The notes beneath the pieces are model-generated. The model made no database searches. It was not told where the DNA came from and saw only the letters and a program-made list of their open reading frames with translations. From contig CM050446.2 of the NCBI GenBank assembly GCA_027563935.2, forward strand, positions 111,208,499 through 111,272,498: a stretch of DNA of 64,000 nt, read 5' to 3'. Position 1 is the first letter of the stretch. Each line of letters starts with the position of its first letter. The stretch is from Costus lasius (lineage: Eukaryota; Streptophyta; Magnoliopsida; Zingiberales; Costaceae). Below, piece by piece: positions 22,897 to 35,615 of the stretch. The translations under genes and the position numbers were made by a program.

Positions 22897-24080
22897 ACAG
22901 CTCGCGGAGCTTCGACGCGATCAATCACATCTTTTTCCTGCCTATCTAGATCGTCAGAGATTCAGAACGAATTTTAAAAACATCTGATCTATCGTCTGTT
23001 TAATAAACAAATACTGATTTCAACCCAATTTATCGTAATCAAGAACCCTTTCTCTCTCGAGTTCAAGACGGTTTCTTGAATTCAAGACTTCAGGTTTTTG
23101 TGAAACCAAGATGTGTATGGCTGGCTTGAGCTTTGCAAGCAGCAATCAACACATGCAAATTTGCCCACAATCAAAAACAGCAAGAAATTCATATCTGAAA
23201 GTTCCAGGCCTCTCTAGCAACTGGATATCAACAAAAAAAAATCACGAAGCTAAAGGACTGGATATCAAAACCTCATACTTCTCTTACTGTAGCTAGTCAG
23301 CAGGAGGACAATACTGATGAGCAGAAACCGTTGTCTACCTTTCCAGAATCTCTGAAGAACTCTTGGAAACAACTAGCCAACTAGGGTTTCTTCCATGTTC
23401 AGCATTTCCAAGAGCATAAAGGGCTGAAAATTGCTAGCAGATGAACACAAGCATGCATATATATGATCAGCGGAAATCAAATAAAGGAGAGGTTTTGTAA
23501 GATTACTACTTCAACCAACAGAAAATTTCGATGAGAATGAGATGCATGCTTCACAGGACAAATTAACCATCATATCTAATATGTTAGTTCCTAGCTACTA
23601 GGGTTAATTTGATAAGTAGAGAATGCATGTAAACCATATGCATATATGGAGGTGAATGATGAGAGAGAGAGAGAGAGAGAGGGGTGGGCGGATTCACTGC
23701 ATTCTATGTTCATAGACATGCAAAGTGGAGGACGATGGTGATGGTGTTGTGGGGTTCAATCCTTTCTCTTTTGGTGGAGAAGCTAATTTTTTTTTTTAAT
23801 TTGAGGTTCCTCTCCCCTAGACATATCCCCTTTCCCCATAACCGCCCCCCTTGTCCCTTTCTCCACCCCTTCTCACTAATTTACAAGAAAGAAAGAAAGA
23901 AAACAACCCTGTCTTTATCAATGTTCCTAAATTACATGCATTCTTTTGTCTTGTTGAGGATTAATTAAACTGAAGATTATGTTTGCAAATGTGAATCTAA
24001 GATTATCCAAATAGTTTATTTTAGGTTATATCATTAATTTTGGCACTACAATTGCATGCAAATTGATGGCATCACTTGTT
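22897..24080 (-). promoter_or_regulatory. Upstream region of the ARGOS-like gene
   Basis: About 1.1 kb without coding potential. Pyrimidine-rich pieces on the minus strand, including a (GA)10 run at 23661-23681 (CT on the gene strand), fit a 5' leader or core promoter. A short plus-strand frame at 23111-23296 has no protein-like character. Confidence 0.4.
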
Positions 24081-24088
24081 CTAGTGAT

Positions 24089-24629
24089 TAGGGGTGTGCA
24101 AAAAAACCGCCGAACCGTTGAACCGCGATTAACCGACCGAACCGAACCGATTTGGCGGTTAATCGAACCGATGGTTCTTTGATCGGTCGGTTTTTTTTAG
24201 GTATAATGGTTCACGGTTCAGTTACGGTTCAGGGCTTGGCCGAACCACGGTTAACCGAACCGAACCGTTTATATAATATTTATTTATATATATAAATAAC
24301 TATTTTATACAAAAATCAAAGCGATTAACCGTCGAAACCAACGGTTAACTGCCGAAAACCAACGGTTAAACACAGTAAACCAACGGTTAACCGAGAATGT
24401 TTATATTTATTTATCTTAAATTATTTTATAATTTTAAATATTTTTTATATATAAAGAATACGGTTAACCATCGGTTTTTCGGTTAATCGTACCGAAAAAT
24501 TGGTTAACTGTTGACCGGTTAATCGGGTCAATGGTTCGGGAACGGTTTTTAGTTTTCCTGAACCGATCGGTTTGGTTCGGGGCAAAAAATTGATGCACAG
24601 TTCGGTTAACCGAACCGTGCACACCCCTA
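24089..24629. mobile_element. hAT-type MITE with CGGTTAACCG-type repeats
   Basis: A 541-bp element flanked by the 8-bp target duplication CTAGTGAT (24081-24088 and 24630-24637). Terminal inverted repeats begin TAGGGGTGTGCA and end TGCACACCCCTA. The interior is packed with 'aaccgaaccg' and 'cggttaaccg' variants on both strands, as expected for subterminal transposase-binding repeats. It has no coding capacity. Confidence 0.9.
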
Positions 24630-25339
24630 CTAGTGATGCACAAGAAATATTGATTAGGCTATATTATTGTTTGTCACATAGTACAAATAATAGAAGGCAA
24701 TTTATTCATGTAATAATACTTTTAATGATAAGGCTTAATAAAATGTGATAAACTATTATATATTACTATATTTTATGTTGTGCAAATAATCCAACAATCA
24801 GATTTGGATTCCTTAAAATTTCTAGAGAGACTGACTTTGCACTCACTAGACTCACTTGACTTGTCTCTTGGTATTCCATTGGCAGAAGACACTCCATCAC
24901 TGTCCAACAAGTATATCATTTTATGCTAATATATTTTGTAAAATCTATGTAATCCCTTATTGAAGAAACACCTACCTTTTATAATGAGCATACAAACCTT
25001 GTATCCAAATTAGAAAGATATTTTTATAATGGGATCAAATCAATTTTAAATAACTGTTCTTGAATTATAACTAGTTACCTCCCAAAACTAAAGCTCTTGT
25101 TCAAGTAGATTTTTCAAGGAGAAAATCCAAACTAAAAATGAAAAAAATAAGATACAAATTATAATAAATGGTTTGAAAAGAAAATATTAATTATTTTTAT
25201 ACATATCAACATGTTGCATGAAGTATTATTTACATACTTTTTGTCTTCACTGGCCTTAAGTTTATGCCATTTAGGTTTACTTAAGTTATTGGAGATTTTT
25301 GAAATGAAAATAAACTGGGCAAGTAACACGATTATATAA

Positions 25340-25825
25340 AAGTAGACCTGATAATTCAGATCAGCGAGTCATAAATGAGTCGTATTTGCTATAACCCATG
25401 ACCTGATTAGATTAACCCTAACATGAACCTATAATTGATTGGGTCAAGAGACATAACTCGAATATGACACTTATATAACTAGGTCAATCTAACACAACCC
25501 GAGTGACTCATCTTTTAACAAATTATTTATTAACTTGACACTTATATAACTAGGTCAATCTAACACAACCCGAGTGACTCATCTTTTAAACAAATTATTT
25601 ATTAACTTGTTCATTGATCGATTACCTATTAACCCATGACACATGACATAACCTAATAGGTCAACTCATCTATGACCTGACTCAATACAATTAATTTCGG
25701 GTCATAAATAGGTTGATCTGTTTATGACCTAAGCACAATTAGATATGATCTGAAGTTGCCTAACTTTACGTTGGGTCGGGTCGGATTAGAAGGTTGTGTC
25801 CGTTTTTACTAGCTCTAAACTAAAA
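25340..25825. repeat. MITE-like repeat with a 71-bp tandem duplication
   Basis: Scattered 'gggtca' and 'tgacct' motifs on both strands and loosely inverted ends ('gtagacctga', 'ttactagctct') suggest a non-autonomous hAT element. Inside it, 'gacacttatataactaggtc' starts at 25466 and again at 25537, so about 71 bp is tandemly duplicated almost perfectly. The flanks 24638-25330 and 25830-26896 are AT-rich with no gene seen. Confidence 0.5.
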
Positions 25826-26904
25826 TAATAAAATCTAATAGTTGTTCATGCTACAAAACTAGAGGCAGGAATAATTGCATTCTCTATACGTAGATATAAT
25901 ACCAATTATTTCTCTTTATATTAATTTGAAATTAAAAATTTTCTCATACCATAACTTTAATAAATATCTTAAAAAGTTAATAAACATGACCATCTAATTC
26001 AATTACTATACCTTATAGAGTTGGTCAAAGAGAGTGAGGATGAGACCCAACTCCGCACAACAATTACACTAGTCAGGTGATTTGCTATTTTCTCTATAAA
26101 TATTGTATCTAATCATATCAAAGTTTACTAAAATGCACTCAATTAGATCATATTTTGCTCTTTTCTGTAATAATTGAAAAAAATTATTACATATTAGAAA
26201 TTATCTAATTAAGTAGGCCACTATTATCATAATGACGATGGAGCTTTAATTTGAAATGTGGGTCGGCTATTCCTTAAAAGCCAAACTAGGCTTGTCAAAT
26301 CATCCCCCCAAGCGTAAAAATTATGTTGTCCAAGCGTCAATTCATCTTAATTATCTTGTGCTTAAAATGATCCTTAGGTGATTAATAAAGTAAACACTTG
26401 TCTTAATTATTTACTTGATCAAATAGGCAATTATGGGTGTTTGCTTTATATTTAATTTGTCTGAAATCTATTACAAATCCAATTGCCAATATAAAAAGGA
26501 GATTGCATTGTTAATGGAAGGCCTAAATCATTATTATGGAGTCCACTTGTTCATGTATATATCTCTCTGGATTCCACTGACCACCATGCACCATTAATTA
26601 TTCTAATTACTTTTATTGCTCATTCTTTTTAGCTTGCATTTCCCTCTGATTCTCTATTTGTTTCTCTTTCTTAATTATGCATAATAGGGTCTTGGGATTA
26701 ATTTTGGAATAGATTTTCACTTTTATTAATTAATTATCTATGTCAAAAAATAAAAGAAATATCTTTTTTCTTTCTTCTCTATTTGACATATTATTTATCC
26801 ATTCTTGTTCAATTTAGTACATTGGTTATACTTGAAGTGTCGCCAATTTGGATAATATTTACCTAAAAAGCACCACTAGTAATGAGAAATATTGTCAATT
26901 TGAG

Positions 26905-29048
26905 TAGGGATGGCAGCGAGTAAGATACTCGCATTTTTTATACTACCCGTACTTTAACCTGAATAACTCTTCTACTATCCGTACTCAAAAATATCTACCC
27001 GTACCCTACCCTATTAAAGTTTTAACTAATAAATTTAATACCTGAACACTGTAAATACCCGACTTAAATATCTATTTTATTAAATTTCAACATATATATA
27101 TAGTTACCCAAATAAAATTCGGGTACCTGACCCTACAATACTTTAATAATGATCAATTTTAGATAGGGTAAAATGGGTACCACATACCCGACTAATATAT
27201 TAAAAAAATATTATTATACAAATAAAATAATATAATTTAGTGTAGGATTGTTCGGGTAGCATATGCACTACCCATACTGATGTAGGGGGGAAGTGTGAGA
27301 AAATGCTACTGAATAAATTCAATTATTATTATATTTTTTATTTTTAGAATAAACATCAAAGTGGAGAAAACAGCCAGAAATCCAGGGCAATAAAAATAAT
27401 CAGTTACGAAAAGTTGCTATGCCTTGGATTAAGATCCAATGATCTAATATTCAAACCGACTAAACTGAGATGCAGAACAAACTAGTTCTTTGTAACTTAT
27501 CGAAATTAGAGAGTAAAGATATTTCAGGCATGTAGGGCATCTGCAACAAAATGGCTAATCAGATTAGATAATAAAATTAGTGCATATATCATTCTTCAAA
27601 AGTTTCTAGGCCTCCTAGGTGATTTTTAAAAAAAACCAAATAATCCGAGATTAGAGAGAAACGTCCTCTTTCTGATCGTAATAGAGATCATGGGGTTATA
27701 TCAAGTCCAAGCCCATTGAATACCTGCAAGAAGAAGACTAATAGATGAAACAATTGAAGAAGTTATTCATAAGAAATTGCTATCTCCCAAGATGATTTGG
27801 TGAATCTGGATTCGGCTCAATTCAAATGATAGAACAAGATGTGATCTTTCTAACTATGCCAAAGTTGCAGACTTTTGCTCCACCGAATGCTTAAGGTACC
27901 TGTAACAAATAGCATAATCAGATTAGTATTAAAGCAAACAGAAGACTTAGAAACACGAGACGAGATCTGGTAGCAGGGGAAGCAAAGTTTGCGTCGATCA
28001 ATGATGCTGAGGCATGGGTCGCTCGTCGGCGGCGATGAAGTCAAGGGAAGGATGAGATGGCGTTGAAGACGTCGGAGCACCGAGAGATGGTGGAGGAGGC
28101 GAGGATGGCGTCAGAGTACTGGCGGAGGCGAAGAAGCGTCTGTTCTGTTGGAACAGGGGAAGTTCGCGCGTGGAGCAGGGGCGGTCGCCGTTTGGCCGGC
28201 GGTGCACGGACGCCGAACCTGTTACAGTTGGAAGTCCTTGTGAAGGTGGCAAACGTGTGGCCGGAGTTTGGCGATGAGAGGTGGCTGCGCGGAGGAGAAC
28301 GATGCTGAAGAGCGGAACTAGGGCGGAGGCGGAGCGGAACAGAGGATTCGGACGGAAGTTCGATTCCGGTGATCGGAGTGATCGATGGTCGGATGCTGGC
28401 GGCTGGAACAAACGTGGCTGGAAGGATTTGGTTTCGGGAGGAGGAAGAGATTAGAGAAGAAGGGAAGAGGGAGGGGCTCAGCCCTAGAAGGAGGAGGCGG
28501 AGGAGACATCCGAATCCATCGGAAGAAGGAAAAATATTCCATTCAATCTCAACTTCAATTATGTTACAATGATGCTTGCGAGAAGAGATACATATAGAGA
28601 AAGCTGGGAGAGACGTTGCTATTTCCTTTCGTAGGCTTGTTCCATCGCTTGAGCGTTGGCATGGAGATGAACGTTGGATGAAATCCCTTGGTGCTGATTT
28701 GGAGTTAAACATTATCGCATGGCTTCTTTCCTTCATTGCTTGGCGCGGCTGCAGGTTTTTATTTGTATGCGGCAATTTTTCTTGAGCTTGAATGTCTTGA
28801 GCCTCACTTGTGGTTGAAGTGATTCCTTCTATTATTGAGCTAGCTTTATGAGTGAGCTTGCTAGCTTATTTCGAAGCTTCCGAGCCTTTGACTAGGGTAG
28901 TCGTAGACTCTACTTGTACCTTTGTGATTTATGGTCTCTGCTTCTATCACATACCCTACTCGAATCCGAATAACAGCTACATGTTTACCTTTAAATGAGA
29001 TCGGGTAGAGCGGGTATCCGCTAAATTGGTACCTAGTTGCCATCCCTA
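26905..29048. mobile_element. 2.1-kb non-autonomous hAT element with GC-rich gene-like interior
   Basis: It is bounded by TAGGGATGGCA and its complement TGCCATCCCTA, with the 8-bp target duplication AATTTGAG on both sides (26897-26904, 29049-29056). Both ends carry 'tacccg/cgggta' subterminal repeats (26930-27280, 28950-29020). The middle (27285-28870) differs: read on the minus strand it has a GC-rich stretch with a 244-codon open frame (28775 to 28041) and intron-like 'ttgttacag|gtacc' and 'cttgcag|gta' sites. It is either a nested LTR in minus orientation or a captured gene piece. No transposase was seen. Confidence 0.75.
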
Positions 29049-29056
29049 AATTTGAG

Positions 29057-31110
29057 TGCTACAATTTTGCAAATTTGTAGTACTTAAACTATATCAATTC
29101 TAGAAATTAGTAAATCTTAGATCATTTCAAATTTACAATAAAGAAAATTATGTTTTACTTCATAGTTTTCTTGATATCAATTTATATATAATAAGGGCAT
29201 ACAGTATATAGAACTAATGCATTGATTTAACTAAAATGAATACAATCACAAATGTAAAAATATAAATATAGGGTGAGATGTTATCTATCAAAAGAGTCAT
29301 AACTATAAAATGATACCATAATGTTAACTTAATATAGAATTGATGATACATGTTAATGAAATAGCCTAATAAAGAATCGTAAGACAAGTATGTTATGTAT
29401 CTTATAGGTATAAAACTTCTCCAATTAATTTCATGTGTTAATACGCCATACGTTTGACAATTGTGTACATGGCTATTATGAGTTATTATGCATTAACGCA
29501 TTGTCGGTGGTTACGAGTCGTCATGCATTAACGTGTGATGGTTTTGACCATTTCAAAATTAATTCTAGCCTTTGAGTCTTGCTTATAAAATAGCGTTCAA
29601 CCTTCAACTAAAAGCATTATCGACATCCTTTTCTTTTTTTTCTTCTTTTCTCATTTTCTGGTTTTCACTACTTATTTCCAAAAGAACAACCGATCAACCT
29701 TTCCATAGTCATGTCTATATCAGAGAAATGATGGTTGTATCCTGGGCATTCAATCCGAATTTAATTCACATGAGAGCTTAGATTTTCAGTTAAAGACAAG
29801 TTTAAATGTGCGTCGGAGTTCTAATTTTTCAACTCTTCTTATTTATTTATTATTTTTTATTTTATTAGTTTAATTTTTTGATAATTCTAAAAAAATATAG
29901 AATCATTAAACACATCCCACAACAATCTTAAATGATATTTTATTTCCTAATTAAATAAAATTCTAAATGAAATTTTAGAATAACACATGGTACATCCAAT
30001 ATCCTATGCATCATGTGCAATGGTGGTAACTATAGTAAGTGTGGTTGAATAAGGTGATGCAACAAAGTAGTGCTAGGGCTTGTGCTAGAGGATTACAAAA
30101 ATGGATACTATTTAATGCAAAGTCAAACACTAGTTACCCCTTCTCATTAATTAGATGTAGTTGATGGTCTTGCCTGTGCAAGAGTTATAGTGGGTGCAAG
30201 CTCATCAACACATAGAATGATAGAACCACCACCAAAGATAAATCATAAGGTCATCAATTGGTATAAGCAAAGATCCTAACAAATTCTAATGTGTTTACTA
30301 GTTTAATATTTAAATTAATAGTATTATATTAAAATAAATAAAATCAATCAAAATTATTTTTTTTTCAACTCACATAGATCATAAGATAACAGAGGAACCA
30401 TGACTACACTACTAGCCCACAAACTCTTATAAAATAGTCACTTCAGTTTGTAAGTCTATTATCATGATATATTACGACATTACAATATGTTAGAACAATA
30501 CAACTGATCGAAGTGATGTTGAACTCATATCTTCACCCACTTAGCCTCTTTTCTTCCATTAAGCAAAGACCTTATCTCTCTATGTATACTCAATCTACTA
30601 TAAATTTCTCTTGTAACCCATTATCTATGACCTTCTAAGTTGTAACTCTTATGCTAATGCAAGAATCAATGACTAGAATGTATGTTATTATTGCATTTGT
30701 ACTCTTTCTATATAGACTCCAACTTGAAACACCATTATCATAAAATTCACATAGGCCATATGTTATTCTTGTGCATGCCATTTTCTACATAAATGATAAT
30801 TCTACTTATGGACACAAATAATTCTTTTAATACTAAATAAAAAAATTATAACATCCATATTCCATGAAAAATGTAATATGTGGAACTTCATTTAGGTCTC
30901 ATAAGAAGCTGAAGTAAGAAAATTTAAGTCATTTGTGAGGACAAAAGAAGATTATTAAAAGCTTTAGATAATTAAATTATTAAAGAGTTTTAGCAAACAC
31001 TTTATAGTGTTATGTAAAGAATTTTCAATATTATAAAACAAATTTTATACATTTCAAATTTGATATGATGGTTTAAGTTTCAAGTCGTCACCCTCTGAAG
31101 AACAGGGTGA
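29057..31110. other. AT-rich spacer, nothing recognised
   Basis: It contains a short inexact repeat of 'atgcattaacg' around 29430-29545, with neither open frames of note nor element termini that could be identified. Confidence 0.45.
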
Positions 31111-31184
31111 GAAGGATAGGTGGCTAACAGGTCATGCCCAATCATGGGCCTACTTCAGTTCAACTCTACACAAGTTGTGCCTAG

Positions 31185-32249
31185 TGTGATGCACAAAGAC
31201 TGGTGGACCGGGCCTAAAGAAGGAAGATTGGGCGGTGGCCCAATCCACTACTGAAACCCGCTCCACGCAGGCTTCATCGAAGGAAGAAGACGCACGTGCA
31301 AAGGCGGAGGAAGAAGCGCTCCAACGGCGTCCGTTCCGGTGAAGTCTTGGCATCGACTGCGGCAAGGTTGACGGTGGCTTCTCCGCCCTCTTCTCCGGCA
31401 AGATCAGCGGATTGATTGCGGACGCGGCCAGCGGAATCTACGGTGGTAGCCGCGTCGATTGGCGATGCAGGATCACGCCTTCCGCGTAATAGGTGGGAGC
31501 TCTAGATGGAAGGCTGGCTGGTGCCTTCCCTCCCTTCCTTGTCTGGCAGGGCGCATCCTCCTTAAGAAGCCGAGCGAGCGGTGAAGCAGGGGCAGAGACG
31601 GGGAGCCCGGCTTCCCCACTTGGAGTCTTCGGCGACACTCTTCTCCGACCAAGACGAAGGGGAGGGGGAGGCGGTCCGGAACCACAGGCGGTGGTTTCCA
31701 CCGCCTCCCCCATGTAAGTTCGGCGAGGTTGTGGGATTTGTAGTCGACGGCGAGGTGCCGTCGACGTGAGCGAGGATGAGGATCCGGCGGGCGGATCTTT
31801 GAGCATGCTGTAAGGGTTTTATATAGGTTCTGGCCAGCAACGTAAATTTTCCCTTATGTGCTGTCTTCTCCGGCTCCGGAGAGCCCTTGGCTTGTCCGGC
31901 GACGTCATCTCCCCTGTTTTGTGTTCTTCACCATCTCCGGCAGGTTCCCGGCGTTGAAAGCTTCCGCAACGAGGGCTGAGGTTCAGACGAGGTGGTTCGA
32001 ACCTACCGCACGCTCTCCAGCCCGTCTCCCTTCCAGCACCGGCGGTCGACTGCAACAGACGCAGGAGGCGTCGCTTGCAGCCGCGCGAAGAGAACGCTTC
32101 GCGTGGCGTTCGTTTTGATGCACCGACGTTGACGCGGTCAACGTAAATTCGAACGTGCAGGCGAAAGATTTTTGATGCAGTTTAAATCCGGGCGCACAGT
32201 TTGAGGCAAAAATTGCCATGTGGGCGGGCTGAGGAAATAGGGCGTGACA
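31185..32249 (+). repeat. 5' LTR of the TRIM-like element
   Basis: 1065 bp, TG...CA ends. Compared with the right LTR it has an extra stretch of about 425 bp (about 31736-32160), which includes most of the U5-like part. Confidence 0.88.
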
Positions 32250-32252
32250 AAC

Positions 32253-32264
32253 GGTATTAGAGCC
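32253..32264 (+). other. Primer-binding site (initiator Met tRNA type)
   Basis: 'cggtattagagc' lies 3 bp after the 5' LTR. It differs by two bases from the common plant LTR-element PBS 'tggtatcagagc', which pairs with the 3' end of initiator tRNA-Met. Confidence 0.75.
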
Positions 32265-32627
32265 GGTCAAGGCAAGATGGTGAAGTAGACTTCTTGGTGA
32301 TGCTGTTGATCATAATGATCCGGTGCGATAGGACGTGAACTCAATCACTACAGGTTGAGCGGAGCATCTAGGGATGATGCATTATGGACGTGACCCTGAT
32401 AGCATTGAGTTGGGCGGAGTACTAGGGCACAATGGGACGTCGGCTGGATCACAAGTGGTTGGGCGGAGTACCAGAGGGTGGTGCGCTAGTACGTGAACCT
32501 GGTTGTGTTAAGTCGGACGTAGTGCCGAAGCGATGCGAGGTTGGTTCAGCAACATCATTGGATTGGAGCACAAGCGGTGCTTCGATGGAGGACCCTGAAG
32601 AGGACGTCGAGGGCGACATCCAGATTT

Positions 32628-32638
32628 GGTGGGGAGAA
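32628..32638 (+). other. Polypurine tract
   Basis: 'ggtggggagaa' ends directly at the TG of the 3' LTR, the expected start for plus-strand synthesis. Confidence 0.7.
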
Positions 32639-33265
32639 TGTGATGCACAAAGACTGGTGGACCGGGCCTAAAGAAGGAAGATTGGGCGGTGGCCCAATCC
32701 ACTACTGAAGCCCGCTCCACGCAGGCTTCATCGAAGGAAGAAGACGCGCGTGCAAAGGCGGAGGAAGATGCGCTCCAACGGCGTCCGTTCCGGCAACGTC
32801 TTGGCGTCGACTGCGGCAAGGTCAACAACGGCTTCTCCGCCCTCTTCTCCAGCAAGATCAGCGGATGGATTGCGGACGTGGCCAGCGGAATCTACGGCAG
32901 CAGCCGTGTCGATTGGCGATGCGGGATCACGCCTTCCGCGTGATCGGCAGGAGCTCTAGATGGAAGGCTGGCTGGCGCCTTCCCTCCCTTCCTTGTCCGG
33001 CGGGGCGCTTCCTCCTTAAGAAGGCGAGCGAGCGGCGAAGGAGGGGTAGAGACGGGGAGCGCGGCTTCCCCACTTGGAGTATTCGGTGACACTCTTCTCC
33101 GACCAAGACGAAGGGGACGGGGAGGCAGTTCGGAACAACACACCGCCTCCCCCATGTAAGTCCGGTGAGGTTGTGGGCGAAAGATTTTTGACGCTGTTTA
33201 AATTCGAGCGCACAGTCTAAGGCAAAAATTGCCACGTGGACGGGTTGAGGAAATAGGGCATGACA
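32639..33265 (+). repeat. 3' LTR of the TRIM-like element
   Basis: 627 bp. Apart from the missing inner segment it is closely similar to the 5' LTR, with point differences spread along its length. Confidence 0.88.
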
Positions 33266-34548
33266 CCTAGTATGACATAGTAAAAAACGGGCTATGCTAG
33301 ACATGACACAACATAATCTTAGCTTGACCCAGCACGACATGTAGCAAACCTAGTTGGGCCAAGCACTACATGGGAATTTTTTTTGACTCAGCTAGCTCTT
33401 TGATGCGAAACAACAAGACCAGGCTATGCTCAATAAAAATAAAAAATAAAAAAAATATAAAAATATTAGTAAAATAAAAAATGCATAAATATAAAAATTA
33501 AAAAAGGGAGAAAATTAGAAAAATTCTAAAAATTAGAAAAAGGGAAATCAAGAAAAAGAAAAAATAGTAAAAAATTAAGATGAATTCTAAAATAAAAATA
33601 AATTATATGAAACAATAATAATGCACAAGTTTTGAAATAATATTTTTTTATTTTTTTAGACCGGCCTAATTATGAGCTACTTAGCATCTTCCATAGGGAT
33701 GAAATGAGTTTAAATTTATAAATTTATACTTTTTTAATTAAAGATAGTAAAATAGTAATTTTATAATTAAAAAATAATTATATCTCTAAAATTATATTTT
33801 TAGTATACTTTATAATGACAAATAGGTAAATAACTATTTAAAATTCAAATTTGGGTGCCAAATTCAAATTCCAAAAAACAATTATTAAAAGGGTCCAAGT
33901 TGGGTATAGCCTATGGTTCATATTGTGCCTAGCTCGCGTGCCACGCTTGGCTTGGTCTCGTGTTGTACTTAGCTCGGCTCGAGTACCTAGCTTAGCTTAG
34001 TCCCGTGCCATGCTTGCCCTAGTCCCATGGCGTGCCTGGCTTGACTCTTGCCTTGCTTGTGCAGGTTAAGACTGCCTTGGCCACCTCTAGTGAATAGTCA
34101 ACAATACTCCAAGTATTTTTAACCATTACATATCCTAATTTTTCCAACGTTTAAATTTGAAAAAACTTGATCAAACAAAAAAAAAAACTAATAAATAAGC
34201 ACCTATTGTTGTTGTACTTGATCCACCGTCACAAAGTAGTCCCTTAAGTTTCAGCCTCAAAGGTTTAGTTTTATAACCTGAACTCCAAGTTCATATCCTA
34301 AGATAAATGATTGATGTATTCAGCTAAAACAACTCAACAAAATAAAGTCATGTAAGTTGGAAACCACCACAGAATGAATGAATTGAGTTTCATCAAAACC
34401 TTCCCTCGCATAAGAAATAGCAAACTTACAGCTGTAGTCCTTTACCCACTGAGACATATTATTAGTCCATAATCTTTTCAATTGCTCACTAGCACAACAT
34501 GGAAACTTAAGCCTAATCACAGCCAGAGCTTCAATAAGCATACACAAA

Positions 34549-35615
34549 TTAGGCTTTGGCATAGATGTTAAGGTAATACCAAGCCCCAAAGGTAGAGACA
34601 AGGGCCAGCATAGGGAGGAGGAACTGTGAGACTCTACCAGTGGAGGGGGTCGGCTGCTTCCGCTGCAATCGCGTCGGACGTCCGACCATCTTCTTGCTCG
34701 GCTCACTCTGCTCATCCTTGGATTCATAACCCTCCACAACGCCAACGACATAGGCCTCCATCATGCCGATGGCCGTGGAACTGTGCCCCACATCGTCAAA
34801 GGCCAGTGTGGCATCTCCTCCTGCTTTGTTACCCAATGTCACACCAATTGGTTGATCCACATTAAGGCACTAAACTAGACATAACTATGCTTGCAAGATT
34901 TCATTCATCAACAGTCATGATGTAGAACTTGAAGAACAGACAGATTATGAAAGAACTAAGAACAGACTAGTTCAGATCCACGTCAAATCATAACACAACC
35001 TTTTCATTCTGTATGATGTTTCAGAAAACTTTGCTTTGCAGAAACATAATCTATTTGAAGAAACAATCATTTGGTAGAAATGTTACTCCAGGCATCTATT
35101 CTCCAGTAGTGCCAAAATACCACCAAAAGGGCAAGGCAGACGACAAGCTATATATTTGGATAGCTTTTCCTATGAAACTGGAAGATTCACTTCATACCTC
35201 CACTGTAAATCACAGTATACGTCTAAGAAGAGTTTAAGATCTTACATTTACAGTCTTTCATGCAAATCCAGTAAAGGATTAAACAATATAAGATATTTTT
35301 TTTTAAAAAAAAACAAAACTAAAACTAGGGCTGGAGAAGATGAAGTACCTGCTGCCTGAAGCATGACATCCTCTCCTCCAGGATGGTATTCCAAGAAGGT
35401 AGTCACATCATAAACCTGCAAGAGAGAAAATTACACAAACATATTTTCCTCAGAGACATGATGATTTAAAGAATAATACACAAAATTCAAAAGTTTTGCC
35501 TTAACATGGAACAGAAAACGAGAAATTCAACCTTGCCATGGATAGAAAACCAGCAATCTCTCTTTGAGGAATGCAGTCTGATCTCGGCGGGGGAGTACTT
35601 CTTCAAGTTTAGCAT
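34549..35615 (-). CDS. Cytochrome b5, ER tail-anchored (3 exons)
   Basis: Exons on the minus strand are 35615-35532, 35415-35349 and 34820-34549. GT-AG junctions keep frame, giving 423 nt and 140 aa. It starts MLNLKKYSPAEI. The haem-binding core is EYHPGGEDVML with the axial ligand His39, and DVGHSSTA with His63; both ligands are present at the usual spacing. A charged linker follows. The C-terminal hydrophobic tail, residues about 114-136 (SQFLLPMLALVSTFGAWYYL), should anchor it in the ER membrane with the haem domain in the cytosol. Cytochrome b5 passes electrons to fatty-acid desaturases, hydroxylases and some P450s. The length and layout are normal for plants. The spacer to 36290 holds its promoter. 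Its 3' UTR probably lies at about 34320-34548. Confidence 0.93.

Larger units (their letters stand above)
31185..33265 (+). mobile_element. TRIM-like LTR retrotransposon with 389-bp interior
   Basis: Two LTRs in the same orientation begin TGTGATGCAC and end TGACA, with target duplication CCTAG (31180-31184, 33266-33270). The 389-bp interior has a primer-binding site and a polypurine tract but no gag or pol. It is a terminal-repeat retrotransposon in miniature or an internally deleted relative; movement would need proteins in trans. The frames over its GC-rich LTRs are not genes. The LTRs differ in length (1065 and 627 bp). Confidence 0.88.
31117..34089. mobile_element. Probable hAT-type element hosting a miniature LTR retrotransposon
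   Basis: The left end 'taggtggctaacagg' and the complement of the right end, 'tagaggtggccaaggc', form an imperfect terminal inverted repeat. The flanking 8-mers GTGAGAAG and GTGAATAG agree at 6 of 8 positions if a two-base offset is allowed. Interior features (scattered 'gcacgac', 'gcttgg', and A-rich runs at 33430-33600) match those of the larger element at 40564-47028, so both belong to one family. The complete LTR element at 31185-33265 is inserted within it. Confidence 0.55.

Noticed and set aside
31438..33340. Many open frames (60-137 codons) on both strands
   Set aside because: They lie in the LTRs of the TRIM-like element, recur in both LTRs and lack protein motifs.
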